NCBI GenBank assembly: GCA_900548515.1
Contig: URKU01000065.1
Span: 1 to 10,728 of the forward strand
Reading direction: 5' to 3'
DNA from: an uncultured Collinsella sp.
Lineage (GTDB): Bacteria; Actinomycetota; Coriobacteriia; Coriobacteriales; Coriobacteriaceae
DNA length: 10,728 bases
In this document: positions 1 to 6,308 of the stretch, one piece after another
How positions within the stretch are numbered: the stretch's first letter is position 1
Layout of the letters: every line of letters starts with the position of its first letter
Position numbers and translations under genes: made by a program
The notes under the pieces: generated by a model
Told to the model about the DNA's origin: nothing
Database searches by the model: none
Seen by the model: only the letters and a program-made list of their open reading frames with translations

Positions 1-470
1 ACATAACGCGCCGCGGATTCCTGGGCCGGCACAGGACACCGGAACGCCATGTTAAAGTCCTCTTTCCAGCCCACAATCGTGCTGTCGGTCCCCCGGAAGG
101 AAAGATAGCTAAACCCCGCCGGAAACCGGAACGCCATGGCTGCAAACTGCTCCGTTGTCTCGGCATCACTCACGCTACGATAGCCGCAAACACGAACGCC
201 ACGGTAGCGAGGGCTTGCTGCCACAGCCTCCAACAGGGCACGGCTCCCCTCCGGATCCCACAGGTCGCCAATCATGTCTTGGTAGCACTCGGCGCGCAGC
301 AGCTCGCGTACGTCTAGGCCCTGCCAGTTCGTCAGCTCCGCCATATCACCCGGCAAACGCAAATAGGACAACCACGCAAAGACCAGGCTATCCACCGCGC
401 AGAACGGCCGTTCCTCAAACGGATCAAACGCCGTCTGGGCATAGGTCAAAAAATTAGGCGAATCCGACAT
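1..470 (-). CDS. DUF2974 (Mbeg1-like) family protein, alpha/beta-hydrolase-like, C-terminus cut by window edge
   Basis: The reading frame is open from the ATG at 470 to the window edge, giving the first 156 residues. The protein starts MSDSPNFLTYAQ and contains SYLSFRGTDSTIVGWKEDFN at about residues 121-140. That segment is typical of the DUF2974 family, which is related to class 3 lipases and has an alpha/beta-hydrolase fold. The nucleophile serine of that fold would lie further on, outside the window, so catalysis cannot be judged. Family members are usually about 350-400 residues, so less than half is visible. A purine-rich GGGAGG lies 3-4 nt before the ATG, which is tight, but no better in-frame start follows. 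The gene is read away from ldh and is separated from it by the ldh terminator. Codon choice is richer in TTT, TTG and GCG than in ldh or ettA. Family assignment is fairly secure from recall of the motif; the substrate is unknown. Confidence 0.8.
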   Translation of the reverse strand, partial: MSDSPNFLTYAQTAFDPFEERPFCAVDSLVFAWLSYLRLPGDMAELTNWQGLDVRELLRAECYQDMIGDLWDPEGSRALLEAVAASPRYRGVRVCGYRSVSDAETTEQFAAMAFRFPAGFSYLSFRGTDSTIVGWKEDFNMAFRCPVPAQESAARY

Positions 471-500
471 GGCCCTCCCATCAACTATGGTGCATTGGGG

Positions 501-531
501 TGGTGCAAAGTAACCTGACCCCCTCGCACCA
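501..531. repeat. Possible interspersed-repeat fragment bounded by a 6-bp inverted repeat
   Basis: TGGTGC (501-506) and GCACCA (526-531) are perfect inverted repeats around the core AAAGTAACCTGACCCC. The core resembles short GGGGACAGGTTACTTTGC-like motifs that I associate with dispersed repeat elements in many bacterial genomes. Only one copy is present here, so a repeat family cannot be shown from this window. It lies between the DUF2974 start codon and the ldh terminator, where the DUF2974 promoter should also be. No convincing -35/-10 pair was found. Confidence 0.25.
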
Positions 532-567
532 AAAAGGCGCCCGGACCGTGTGGCCCGGACGCCTTTC
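531..567 (-). terminator. Intrinsic terminator of ldh
   Basis: On the minus strand GGCGTCCGGGCC and GGTCCGGGCGCC pair over 12 positions (two G-U wobbles) around an ACAC loop. The stem is extended by AAA/TTT and followed by a five-T run (positions 535-531). On the plus strand the two wobbles become A-C mismatches, so the structure is oriented to stop minus-strand transcription. It begins about 30 nt after the ldh stop codon. Confidence 0.85.
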
Positions 568-597
568 ATTGTAGTCTGTTGCCCAAAAGAGCTTGAT

Positions 598-1548
598 TTA
601 GCAGGAGAAGTCGACGCTGTCGATGATATCCTTGAGGGCCTTGGCGGAGGCGGTGAGCTCATGCTGCTCGTCATCGTTCAGCGGCACGGGTACGCGGCAG
701 ACGACGCCGTCGCGGCCAACGACCGTCGGCATGGAGATGGCCAGATCGGACAGGCCATACTCGCCCACCATGAGCGAGGAGACAGGCAGAACGGTCTGCT
801 CATCGCGCATGACGGCAGTGCAGATGCGCTTGACGGCCATGGCAACGCCATAGTAGGTAGCGTGCTTCTTCTCGATGATGGTGTAGGCGGAGTTCTTGAC
901 GTCCTCGGCGATACGCTTCTCGGCAGCCTCGTGCTCCAGATGACCGTGAAGCTCGCAGAAGGTGCTCAGCGGAACGCCAGCAACCTGAGCGCTGGACCAA
1001 GCGACAAACTCGGAGTCGCCGTGCTCGCCCATGACATAGGCCTGGACATCGCGCGGGTCAACCTCGACGTGGGCACCAAGCATCTGCTGCAGACGGCCAG
1101 TGTCGAGCACGGTGCCGGAGCCGATGACGTGGCCCTCGGGCAGGCCGGACATCTTGATGGCGGCATAGGTCAGAACATCGACCGGGTTGGAGACGATGAG
1201 CAGAATGCCGTCAAAGCCAGACTTCTTAATCTCGGGGATAATGGACTTAAAGATATTGACGTTCTTGTTGACCAGGTCCAGGCGGGTCTCACCGGGCTTC
1301 TGGGCAGCGCCAGCGGTGACGACGATCATGGCGGCGTCGGCGACATCGGAATAATCGCCGGCATAGATCTTCATCGGCTCGGCAAACGTCATGCCGTGCG
1401 CGATATCCAGGGCCTCACCCTCGGCGCGGTTCTTGTCCACGTCGATGAGGACCATCTCGGAGAACAGACCACTCTGCATCAGCGCGAACGCCGAAGACGA
1501 ACCGACGAAACCGCAGCCGACAATAGCGACCTTCTTCTCGTTAACCAT
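598..1548 (-). CDS. ldh: L-lactate dehydrogenase
   Basis: NAD-dependent cytoplasmic enzyme that reduces pyruvate to L-lactate and regenerates NAD+ during fermentation. The 316-residue product has the usual family length. Visible features are the Rossmann motif GCGFVG at 11-16 and the NAD-selecting acidic residue D36 in LIDVDKN. The mobile-loop segment AAQKPGETR carries Q83 (the lactate rather than malate determinant) and R89. SNPVDVLTY follows at 120-128. LDTGR supplies D149 and R152, and GEHGDSE at 174-180 supplies the catalytic H177. The start at 1548 (MVNEKKVAIVG) was chosen over an upstream in-frame ATG because the Rossmann fold begins at once and TGGGAG lies just upstream; the upstream 26 residues are unlike the family. 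A terminator follows the gene, and a hairpin sits in its leader. The Q83 residue makes malate dehydrogenase unlikely. Confidence 0.96.
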   Translation of the reverse strand: MVNEKKVAIVGCGFVGSSSAFALMQSGLFSEMVLIDVDKNRAEGEALDIAHGMTFAEPMKIYAGDYSDVADAAMIVVTAGAAQKPGETRLDLVNKNVNIFKSIIPEIKKSGFDGILLIVSNPVDVLTYAAIKMSGLPEGHVIGSGTVLDTGRLQQMLGAHVEVDPRDVQAYVMGEHGDSEFVAWSSAQVAGVPLSTFCELHGHLEHEAAEKRIAEDVKNSAYTIIEKKHATYYGVAMAVKRICTAVMRDEQTVLPVSSLMVGEYGLSDLAISMPTVVGRDGVVCRVPVPLNDDEQHELTASAKALKDIIDSVDFSC

Positions 1549-1571
1549 TAGAAACTCCCATCTCACTCCAC

Positions 1572-1605
1572 AAACAAGCCGCCCGGGAACGACCCGAGCG
1601 GCTTG
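1572..1605 (-). other. Hairpin in the ldh leader, 24 nt before the start codon
   Basis: On the minus strand CAAGCCGCTCGGG and CCCGGGCGGCTTG form a 13-bp stem with one U-G wobble and a five-base loop, followed by only TTTG. The short T run makes it a poor terminator. It could be a weak terminator for the upstream aminotransferase transcript, an attenuator, or a stabilising 5' hairpin of ldh mRNA. A CATAAT -10-like hexamer at 1643-1638 lies upstream, so an ldh transcript starting there would carry the hairpin. Confidence 0.5.
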
Positions 1606-1749
1606 CCGTAATCCCAATACATCCAATCGGGACTTTGATTATGCTCCTATTCGCAGCCAAAAATCGACCGTTTACCGAAATTGTTTGCAGGATTCGTAAA
1701 ATAACTGCACGAAATCGGTTTCGAGCTATTGACGAGGCGAAATAGCTTT
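1606..1749. promoter_or_regulatory. ldh upstream region with small inverted repeats
   Basis: This gap should hold the ldh promoter. A CATAAT hexamer (minus strand, 1643-1638) is the best -10 candidate, but no matching -35 is visible. TTCGT (1693-1697) and ACGAA (1709-1713) are inverted repeats 11 nt apart. CGAAATCGGTTTCG (1710-1723) is a near-palindrome with a central CG, as in LacI-family operators. AGCTATT (1730-1736) and AATAGCT (1741-1747) form an inverted repeat directly after the aminotransferase stop codon but lack a T run. No canonical TGTG-N8-CACA Rex site was seen. All assignments are tentative. Confidence 0.25.
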
Positions 1750-2913
1750 CTAATACAGGCCCGCCTCGCGAATGGCCTCGACAGCCAAAGCAATCTGATC
1801 GGGTGGCAGAACCAGCGCCATGCGCACGTGCCCCTCGCCCGAAGGACCAAAGCTCGCGCCCGGCGTCACCACAACGCCGGCCTTCTCCATGAGCTCCTCG
1901 CAAAACGCCATGGAATCGGTGCGACCACCGGGAAGCTTGGCCCACACAAACATAGAGCCATGCGCGTTGGGACGCTCCCAGCCCAGGCCCTCAAGACCGT
2001 CGCACAGGGCGTCGCGGCGCTCCTGGTACTTCAGACGCTGCGCCTCGACTTCATCGCGCGGACCTTTCAGGCAGGCGATGGCGGCCTTCTGGATCGGGAA
2101 GAACATGCCAAAGTCAATCTGGCTGCGCAGCTTGGCAAAGGCAGAGACCACGTCCTCTCGGCCGACCAAAAAGCCGATGCGGGCACCGGTGACGTTAAAC
2201 GACTTGGAAAGCGAGAAGAACTCCACGCCCACCTCGAGCGCACCGGGATACTGCAAGAAGCTGCCGCCGGGCTCGCCGTCAAACACGATGTCGGAGTACG
2301 CGTTGTCATGAACGATCAACAGATCATGCTCGCGGGCAAAGGCGATAATCTCCTCGTAGACCTCGGGCGTGCCCACCGAGCCGACCGGGTTCGCGGGCAG
2401 CGACACGATCATATACTTGGCACGATCGGCCACCTCGGGATCGATACCCGCCACATAGGGTAGGTAATTATGCTCGGCAACCAGCGGATAGTATTCGAGC
2501 TTGGCATCGGCGATCTTGGCACCCGCCTCAAAGACCGGGTAGCACGGATCGGGAACCAGAATGGTGTCACCCGGATCGAGCAGGGCCAGACCCAAATGAC
2601 CCACGCCTTCCTGCGTGCCGTTGCACGACTGCACCATGGACGGCGTAATGCCCGAAACGCCAAGGCGGCGCTCATAGTAATCGCACACAGCCTGCTTGAG
2701 CTCGGGCAGGTCGCGCAGGGCATACTTCCACATCTCGGGATCTTGGGCTGCTTGCGTGAGTGCCTCGACCACGTGATTGTACGGCTTAAAGTCGGGCGTG
2801 CCCACGCTCATGTTGTAAATGGTCTTGCCCTGAGCCTTCAGCGCGAGAAGCTTGTTGTTGAGCGAGGCGAAGACCTCCGCGCCAAAGCGGTCGAGACGCT
2901 GCGATGCCTGCAT
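1750..2913 (-). CDS. Class I/II PLP-dependent aminotransferase
   Basis: Cytoplasmic PLP enzyme of fold type I that moves an amino group between an amino acid and a 2-oxo acid. The 387-residue product shows the family residues in order: an N-terminal substrate-loop region with SVGTPDFKP at 36-44, and NPVG at 175-178 (N175; the usual text is NPTG). D203 in VHDNAYS contacts the pyridine nitrogen, and Y206 follows. The Schiff-base lysine is K237 in SLSKSF, R245 in GARIGF is the phosphate contact, and R364 in GHVRMAL binds the substrate carboxylate. The wording HDNAYSDIVFDG resembles the alanine-type and LL-diaminopimelate-like aminotransferases, but the amino donor cannot be fixed from sequence. 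The start at 2913 is supported by AAAGGTG upstream; a longer in-frame start at 3003 would translate through the terminator hairpin and adds no family-like sequence. It lies between nadE and ldh on the same strand. Confidence 0.9.
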   Translation of the reverse strand: MQASQRLDRFGAEVFASLNNKLLALKAQGKTIYNMSVGTPDFKPYNHVVEALTQAAQDPEMWKYALRDLPELKQAVCDYYERRLGVSGITPSMVQSCNGTQEGVGHLGLALLDPGDTILVPDPCYPVFEAGAKIADAKLEYYPLVAEHNYLPYVAGIDPEVADRAKYMIVSLPANPVGSVGTPEVYEEIIAFAREHDLLIVHDNAYSDIVFDGEPGGSFLQYPGALEVGVEFFSLSKSFNVTGARIGFLVGREDVVSAFAKLRSQIDFGMFFPIQKAAIACLKGPRDEVEAQRLKYQERRDALCDGLEGLGWERPNAHGSMFVWAKLPGGRTDSMAFCEELMEKAGVVVTPGASFGPSGEGHVRMALVLPPDQIALAVEAIREAGLY

Positions 2914-2930
2914 GGTGCCACCTTTCGATA

Positions 2931-2963
2931 TAAAAAACGCGGCGCTCCGACAAGAGCGCCGCG
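2931..2963 (-). terminator. Strong intrinsic terminator between nadE and the aminotransferase
   Basis: A perfect 10-bp GC-rich stem (2938-2947 with 2954-2963) has a six-base loop and is followed on the minus strand by six T residues (2937-2932). It lies about 70 nt after the nadE stop codon and only 18 nt before the aminotransferase ATG. It may end nadE transcription, or act as an attenuator in the aminotransferase leader. Confidence 0.9.
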
Positions 2964-3031
2964 CGATACGGGCCATCAGATTGCAAAAGTGTAACGCTTG
3001 CAACCCCCGTATTGGTTCAATTTAGCCAACC

Positions 3032-5011
3032 TTAGTCAACTGGATTGAGCGCGTCGATCTGCGCAAGCCACAGACACGAGCTAGCGTCACTCGGCATACG
3101 CCAATCGCCGCGCGGGCTGAGCGTCACCGAACCCACCTTGGGACCATCGGGCAGGCAGCTGCGCTTAAACTGCTGGGCAAAGAAGCGACGATAGAACGTA
3201 CGCAACCACGTGTGGACGGTCCCGGCGTCGTAGACGCCCTCGAAGCTCTTGAGCGCCATGCGGTAGATCTTGCCCGGCTCAAAGCCAAAACGTAGCAGGT
3301 AGTAGAGGAAGTAGTCGTGCAGCTCGTACGGGCCCACCAAATCCTCGGTCTTCTGCGCAATCTCGCCGTCGCCCGTGGGCGGCAGAAGCTCGGGGGACAC
3401 CGGCGTATCGAGGATATCGAGCAAGACCTCGGCAATACGCCCGCCAAAGACATCGGCGGCATAGCGCACCAGATGGCGCACAAGCGTCTTGGGCACGCTC
3501 GCGTTGACGGCGTACATGCTCATGTGGTCGCCGTTATAGGTAGCCCAGCCGAGCGCCAGCTCCGACAGGTCGCCCGTACCGATGACAAAACCGCCAGCCT
3601 GGTTGGCCAGATCCATCAGGATCTGCGTACGCTCGCGGGCCTGGCTGTTCTCGTAGGTCACGTCCTGCACGGCCGGATCATGCTCGATATCCTTAAAGTG
3701 CTGTTCCACGGCAGCATGGATTGAGACCTCGCGGAAGCTCACACCCAAGTCACGAGCGAGCGACTCGGCATTGGACTTAGTGCGGTGCGTCGTGCCAAAA
3801 CCGGGCATGGAAACCGCCGTGATACCCGTGCGCGGCAGCCCCAGCGCATCGAAGGCACGCACGGTCACAAGCAGCGCTAGCGTGGAGTCCAAGCCGCCCG
3901 AAAGGCCGATGACCGCAGCCTTGGTACCTGTGTGGGCGAGGCGGGTCTTGAGGCCCGCAGTCTGTAGATCAAGGATCGTCTCGCAGCGCTCGGCCAAGTC
4001 GCCGTGGTCGGCCGGCACAAAGGGCGCGCGCGGGAAGACACGGTCGATGTCGCAGGCATCGCGCAGGACAGGTTCTTCGGCCAGCACGCCCTCAAACGAA
4101 AACTCAACGGTCGTGGCCTCCGGAGCATCGTCGGTACGCGTCCACGTCGTCGAGCGACGGCGTTCGGCAACCAGGCGGTCAAGGTCAACGTCGGCGATGG
4201 CCATATCGCAGGTAAGCAGTTTGGTCGCGGCGAGCTTGGAGCCGTTTTCGTAGACGAGGTTCTCGCCCGCAAAGACCATGTCGGTCGTGGACTCGCCCTC
4301 GCTCGCGTCCGCGTAGGCATAGGCGCAGTACAGGCGCGCGCTCTGGTTGGAAATGAGGCTGCGGCGGTAATCCTCCTTACCGATAATCTCGTCCGAAGCC
4401 GATGGATTGAGGATCACCGTCGCACCGGCAAGCGCCATCTCGGTCGAAGGGGGCGCCGGCACCCACAGGTCCTCGCAGACCTCAACGCCCAGCACCATAT
4501 CCTCGGCACCTTCATCACAGCAGCGGTAGACAAGCCCCGAACCCAGCGGAACCGGACCCCGACCGGCAAACTCGACCCACACAGGATCTGCGGGCGCCGG
4601 AGCAAACCAGCGGCGCTCGTAGAACTCGCCATAGTTGGGCAGATACTTCTTGGCCGTGAGGCCCAAAAGCTCGCCCGCGCAGCACACGGCGGCGCAGTTG
4701 TAGATATTCTCGGCAACTGCAACGGGAAGACCGACGGTAAAGACAATCGGCAGCTCGCGGGTTTCATCGAGAATATGTGCCAGAGCAGTCTCACAGGCAT
4801 GCAGCAGCGTGCGATTATGGAACAGATCGGCCGCGGTATAGCCGCACAGATTAAGCTCGGGCAGCACCAACGCACGAACGCCGCGCTCGGCAGCATCGCG
4901 AACAGCCGCCAGCGCAACCTCGGCATTGCCTTCGACATCGGCAACGCGAATCTGCGGCGACGCCGCCGCCACACGCAAAAAGCCATCAGACTGAGAAAGG
5001 TGAAGATTCAT
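3032..5011 (-). CDS. nadE: Glutamine-dependent NAD+ synthetase
   Basis: Catalyses the last step of NAD+ synthesis: deamido-NAD+ plus ATP and ammonia, with ammonia taken from glutamine. The 659-residue chain is the long, glutamine-using form. The N-terminal nitrilase-like glutaminase domain covers about residues 10-290 and shows the triad E52 (LPELNLCGY), K121 (KKYLPNYGEFYE) and C179 (EVCEDLW). The C-terminal synthetase domain begins near 340 and has the ATP-pyrophosphatase P-loop SGGLDST at 371-377, GTGDLSELALGW at 478-489 and YNGDHMSMYAVN at 492-503. The start at 5011 has GGGAG about 8 nt upstream. A classic terminator follows. The gene is divergent from the membrane-protein gene to its right. 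No NrtR- or NiaR-like operator was recognised upstream. Confidence 0.97.
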   Translation of the reverse strand: MNLHLSQSDGFLRVAAASPQIRVADVEGNAEVALAAVRDAAERGVRALVLPELNLCGYTAADLFHNRTLLHACETALAHILDETRELPIVFTVGLPVAVAENIYNCAAVCCAGELLGLTAKKYLPNYGEFYERRWFAPAPADPVWVEFAGRGPVPLGSGLVYRCCDEGAEDMVLGVEVCEDLWVPAPPSTEMALAGATVILNPSASDEIIGKEDYRRSLISNQSARLYCAYAYADASEGESTTDMVFAGENLVYENGSKLAATKLLTCDMAIADVDLDRLVAERRRSTTWTRTDDAPEATTVEFSFEGVLAEEPVLRDACDIDRVFPRAPFVPADHGDLAERCETILDLQTAGLKTRLAHTGTKAAVIGLSGGLDSTLALLVTVRAFDALGLPRTGITAVSMPGFGTTHRTKSNAESLARDLGVSFREVSIHAAVEQHFKDIEHDPAVQDVTYENSQARERTQILMDLANQAGGFVIGTGDLSELALGWATYNGDHMSMYAVNASVPKTLVRHLVRYAADVFGGRIAEVLLDILDTPVSPELLPPTGDGEIAQKTEDLVGPYELHDYFLYYLLRFGFEPGKIYRMALKSFEGVYDAGTVHTWLRTFYRRFFAQQFKRSCLPDGPKVGSVTLSPRGDWRMPSDASSCLWLAQIDALNPVD

Positions 5012-5214
5012 AAGAATGCTCCCGTGCGTAGACGCTATTCAACACAATTAGCAAGCCCTATTGTAGTTCAACCACCGGGTGGAACCGCATCCCACCAACT
5101 TGGTGAGCTATTGATGAGTTGATGGTATCTGTTAAATGTCACGTACGATTCACATCTGGTGGGTACCCTGATGGCTGCATGAAACGAAGCAGATTTACAC
5201 TGGGAGGACCCCGT
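5012..5214. promoter_or_regulatory. Divergent intergenic region between nadE and the membrane-protein gene
   Basis: It should hold both promoters. For nadE, TACAAT on the minus strand (5064-5059) is a five-of-six -10 match, but its -35 is poor. For the right-hand gene, TACGAT (5144-5149) with TTGATG 19 nt upstream is a weak candidate. Two compact palindromes lie between them: CCACC-G-GGTGG (5072-5082) and CACCAA-C-TTGGTG (5093-5105), with centres 22 bp apart. They could be operator half-sites, but the regulator is unknown. Confidence 0.35.
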
Positions 5215-6168
5215 ATGACAACCAAGTACACCGACGCGCCGCGCACGCGCGTCATGACACCGGCCGCGCTCAACAACGGCGTTCACGAAAACCATTCCAT
5301 CGGACAGACCATGGCCATCGCGCCCAAAAAGGGCCTGTTCGATGACATTTCCATTCCTCAGATCATCGCTGGCGCCGCAGCCGCCGCCACAAGCGTCGCG
5401 CTTGCTTCCAAGATTGGTATCGCTGGTTCAGTAATTGGCGCCGCCGTGAGCTCGGTCATCACCGTTGTGTCCTCGCAGGTCTACCGCCACTTTATCTCTG
5501 CCAGCGCCGAAGCAATTAAGGGTACGCATGCCGCTGTCGACTACCCTACCGGCGCCTACGAGCCCGTTGAGCCCAATATCGAGGAGCACCTAGGTGGCGC
5601 CGCGACCACGCAGGAGATGCGCCAGGTTGCGGGATGCGCGACCACGGCGCGCGTCGCCCCCAACAGCCTGCGCGCCAAGGCGGCGGCAGAGCGCAGCCAG
5701 ACACAAAAGAAGGTCATCGTCTTCTCGATCGCCATCGCCATCGTCGCGGTCATCGCCTGCACCGGCGCCATCCTTATAACCACTGCCGGTGAGGGTCTGG
5801 GCGAGCGTCCCGAGCCAATCCTGTCGTCGCGCACGACCGAGAGCGATGCAAATGGCAACACTCAGCCGCAGAATCAGCAGGCACAGACGGACGACACGCA
5901 AGACAGTCCCACCTCTGCCAATTCGTCCTCGAACACCCAAAACCAATCGCAGGGCACCGATTCCTCTACGGCCAACAGTGGCACGCCGTCCGGCACGACC
6001 GACTCAAGCCAAACGACTGACGGTTCACAGCCGAACACGGGAGGCCAGACGAGCGACACCACGTCGGGAACGGGCACGGCAGACAGCAACAACACCAACA
6101 GCTCGAGCGGAACCGCTTCCGGCACGGCATCTGACAACTCGAGCCAAGGCACGGCATCGGGCAACTAA
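5215..6168 (+). CDS. Uncharacterised membrane protein with a Ser/Thr-rich, probably extracellular tail
   Basis: I do not recognise a named family. The 317-residue product has a cytosolic-looking N-terminus. A Gly/Ala-rich hydrophobic stretch follows at about 48-90 (QIIAGAAAAATSVALASKIG onward, with glycine-zipper-like spacing); comparable stretches occur in poorly described actinobacterial membrane proteins. A hydrophilic region runs 91-165, and a clear transmembrane helix at about 166-190 follows two lysines. Residues from about 207 to the end consist of S, T, G, N, Q, D, A and P with no Lys or Arg. The two lysines before the last helix predict, by the positive-inside rule, that the tail faces outside; it could cross the cell wall or be glycosylated. 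There is no signal peptide or LPXTG motif. The start at 5215 is set by GGGAGG 7 nt upstream; an in-frame ATG at 5119 lacks such a site. A terminator follows, so the gene is probably monocistronic. Confidence 0.8.
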   Translation: MTTKYTDAPRTRVMTPAALNNGVHENHSIGQTMAIAPKKGLFDDISIPQIIAGAAAAATSVALASKIGIAGSVIGAAVSSVITVVSSQVYRHFISASAEAIKGTHAAVDYPTGAYEPVEPNIEEHLGGAATTQEMRQVAGCATTARVAPNSLRAKAAAERSQTQKKVIVFSIAIAIVAVIACTGAILITTAGEGLGERPEPILSSRTTESDANGNTQPQNQQAQTDDTQDSPTSANSSSNTQNQSQGTDSSTANSGTPSGTTDSSQTTDGSQPNTGGQTSDTTSGTGTADSNNTNSSSGTASGTASDNSSQGTASGN

Positions 6169-6202
6169 GCACGTTTGCCTCTCATAGATAACCGACCTGT
6201 AC

Positions 6203-6237
6203 AACGGGCGCGAATCGAAAGCGGTTCGCGCCCGTTT
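6203..6237 (+). terminator. Intrinsic terminator of the membrane-protein gene
   Basis: AACGGGCGCGAATCG (6203-6217) pairs with CGGTTCGCGCCCGTT (6222-6236) over 15 positions with one U-G wobble and an AAAG loop. Only three T residues follow. It starts 34 nt after the stop codon. The stem is strong, but the short T run makes it less than ideal. Confidence 0.75.
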
Positions 6238-6251
6238 GCCTTGGGCGCCGC

Positions 6252-6301
6252 CATGGCGAACGCCATGCGATGGTAAGATGCTTTACATGTGTAAAGAGGA
6301 G
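6252..6301 (+). promoter_or_regulatory. Putative promoter and paired inverted repeats upstream of the 433-residue gene
   Basis: TGGTAAGAT (6271-6279) fits an extended -10 (TG-N-TAAGAT), and no -35 is evident. Two inverted repeats with the same 7-2-7 layout flank it: CATGGCG-AA-CGCCATG (6252-6267) at the -35 side and CTTTACA-TG-TGTAAAG (6281-6296) over the predicted transcription start. The Shine-Dalgarno GAGGAG overlaps the end of the second repeat. A repressor binding there would block both initiation and ribosome access. The regulator is unknown. Confidence 0.4.
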
Positions 6302-6308
6302 ATTTGCC

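Noticed and set aside
155..457. Plus-strand open frame of 100 codons near the left end
   Set aside because: It is the shadow of the minus-strand DUF2974 frame, which carries family motifs and runs off the window.
550..1551. Long plus-strand open frame opposite ldh (333 codons)
   Set aside because: It lies antisense to a clearly real gene with full family motifs. Its product is low-complexity and unlike known proteins, as expected from codon bias in high-GC DNA.
2914..3003. Thirty-residue N-terminal extension of the aminotransferase
   Set aside because: It would be encoded by the terminator hairpin and T run and is unlike the family. The ATG at 2913 has a ribosome site.
5076..5090. GGGTGGAACCGC, close to the T-box riboswitch core motif
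   Set aside because: A T-box leader needs 150 nt or more upstream, which would lie in nadE. No terminator with a T run follows, and the downstream gene is not amino-acid related. It is probably chance.
4004..5122. Long plus-strand open frame opposite nadE (372 codons)
   Set aside because: It is antisense to an intact nadE and has no ribosome site or recognisable domain.
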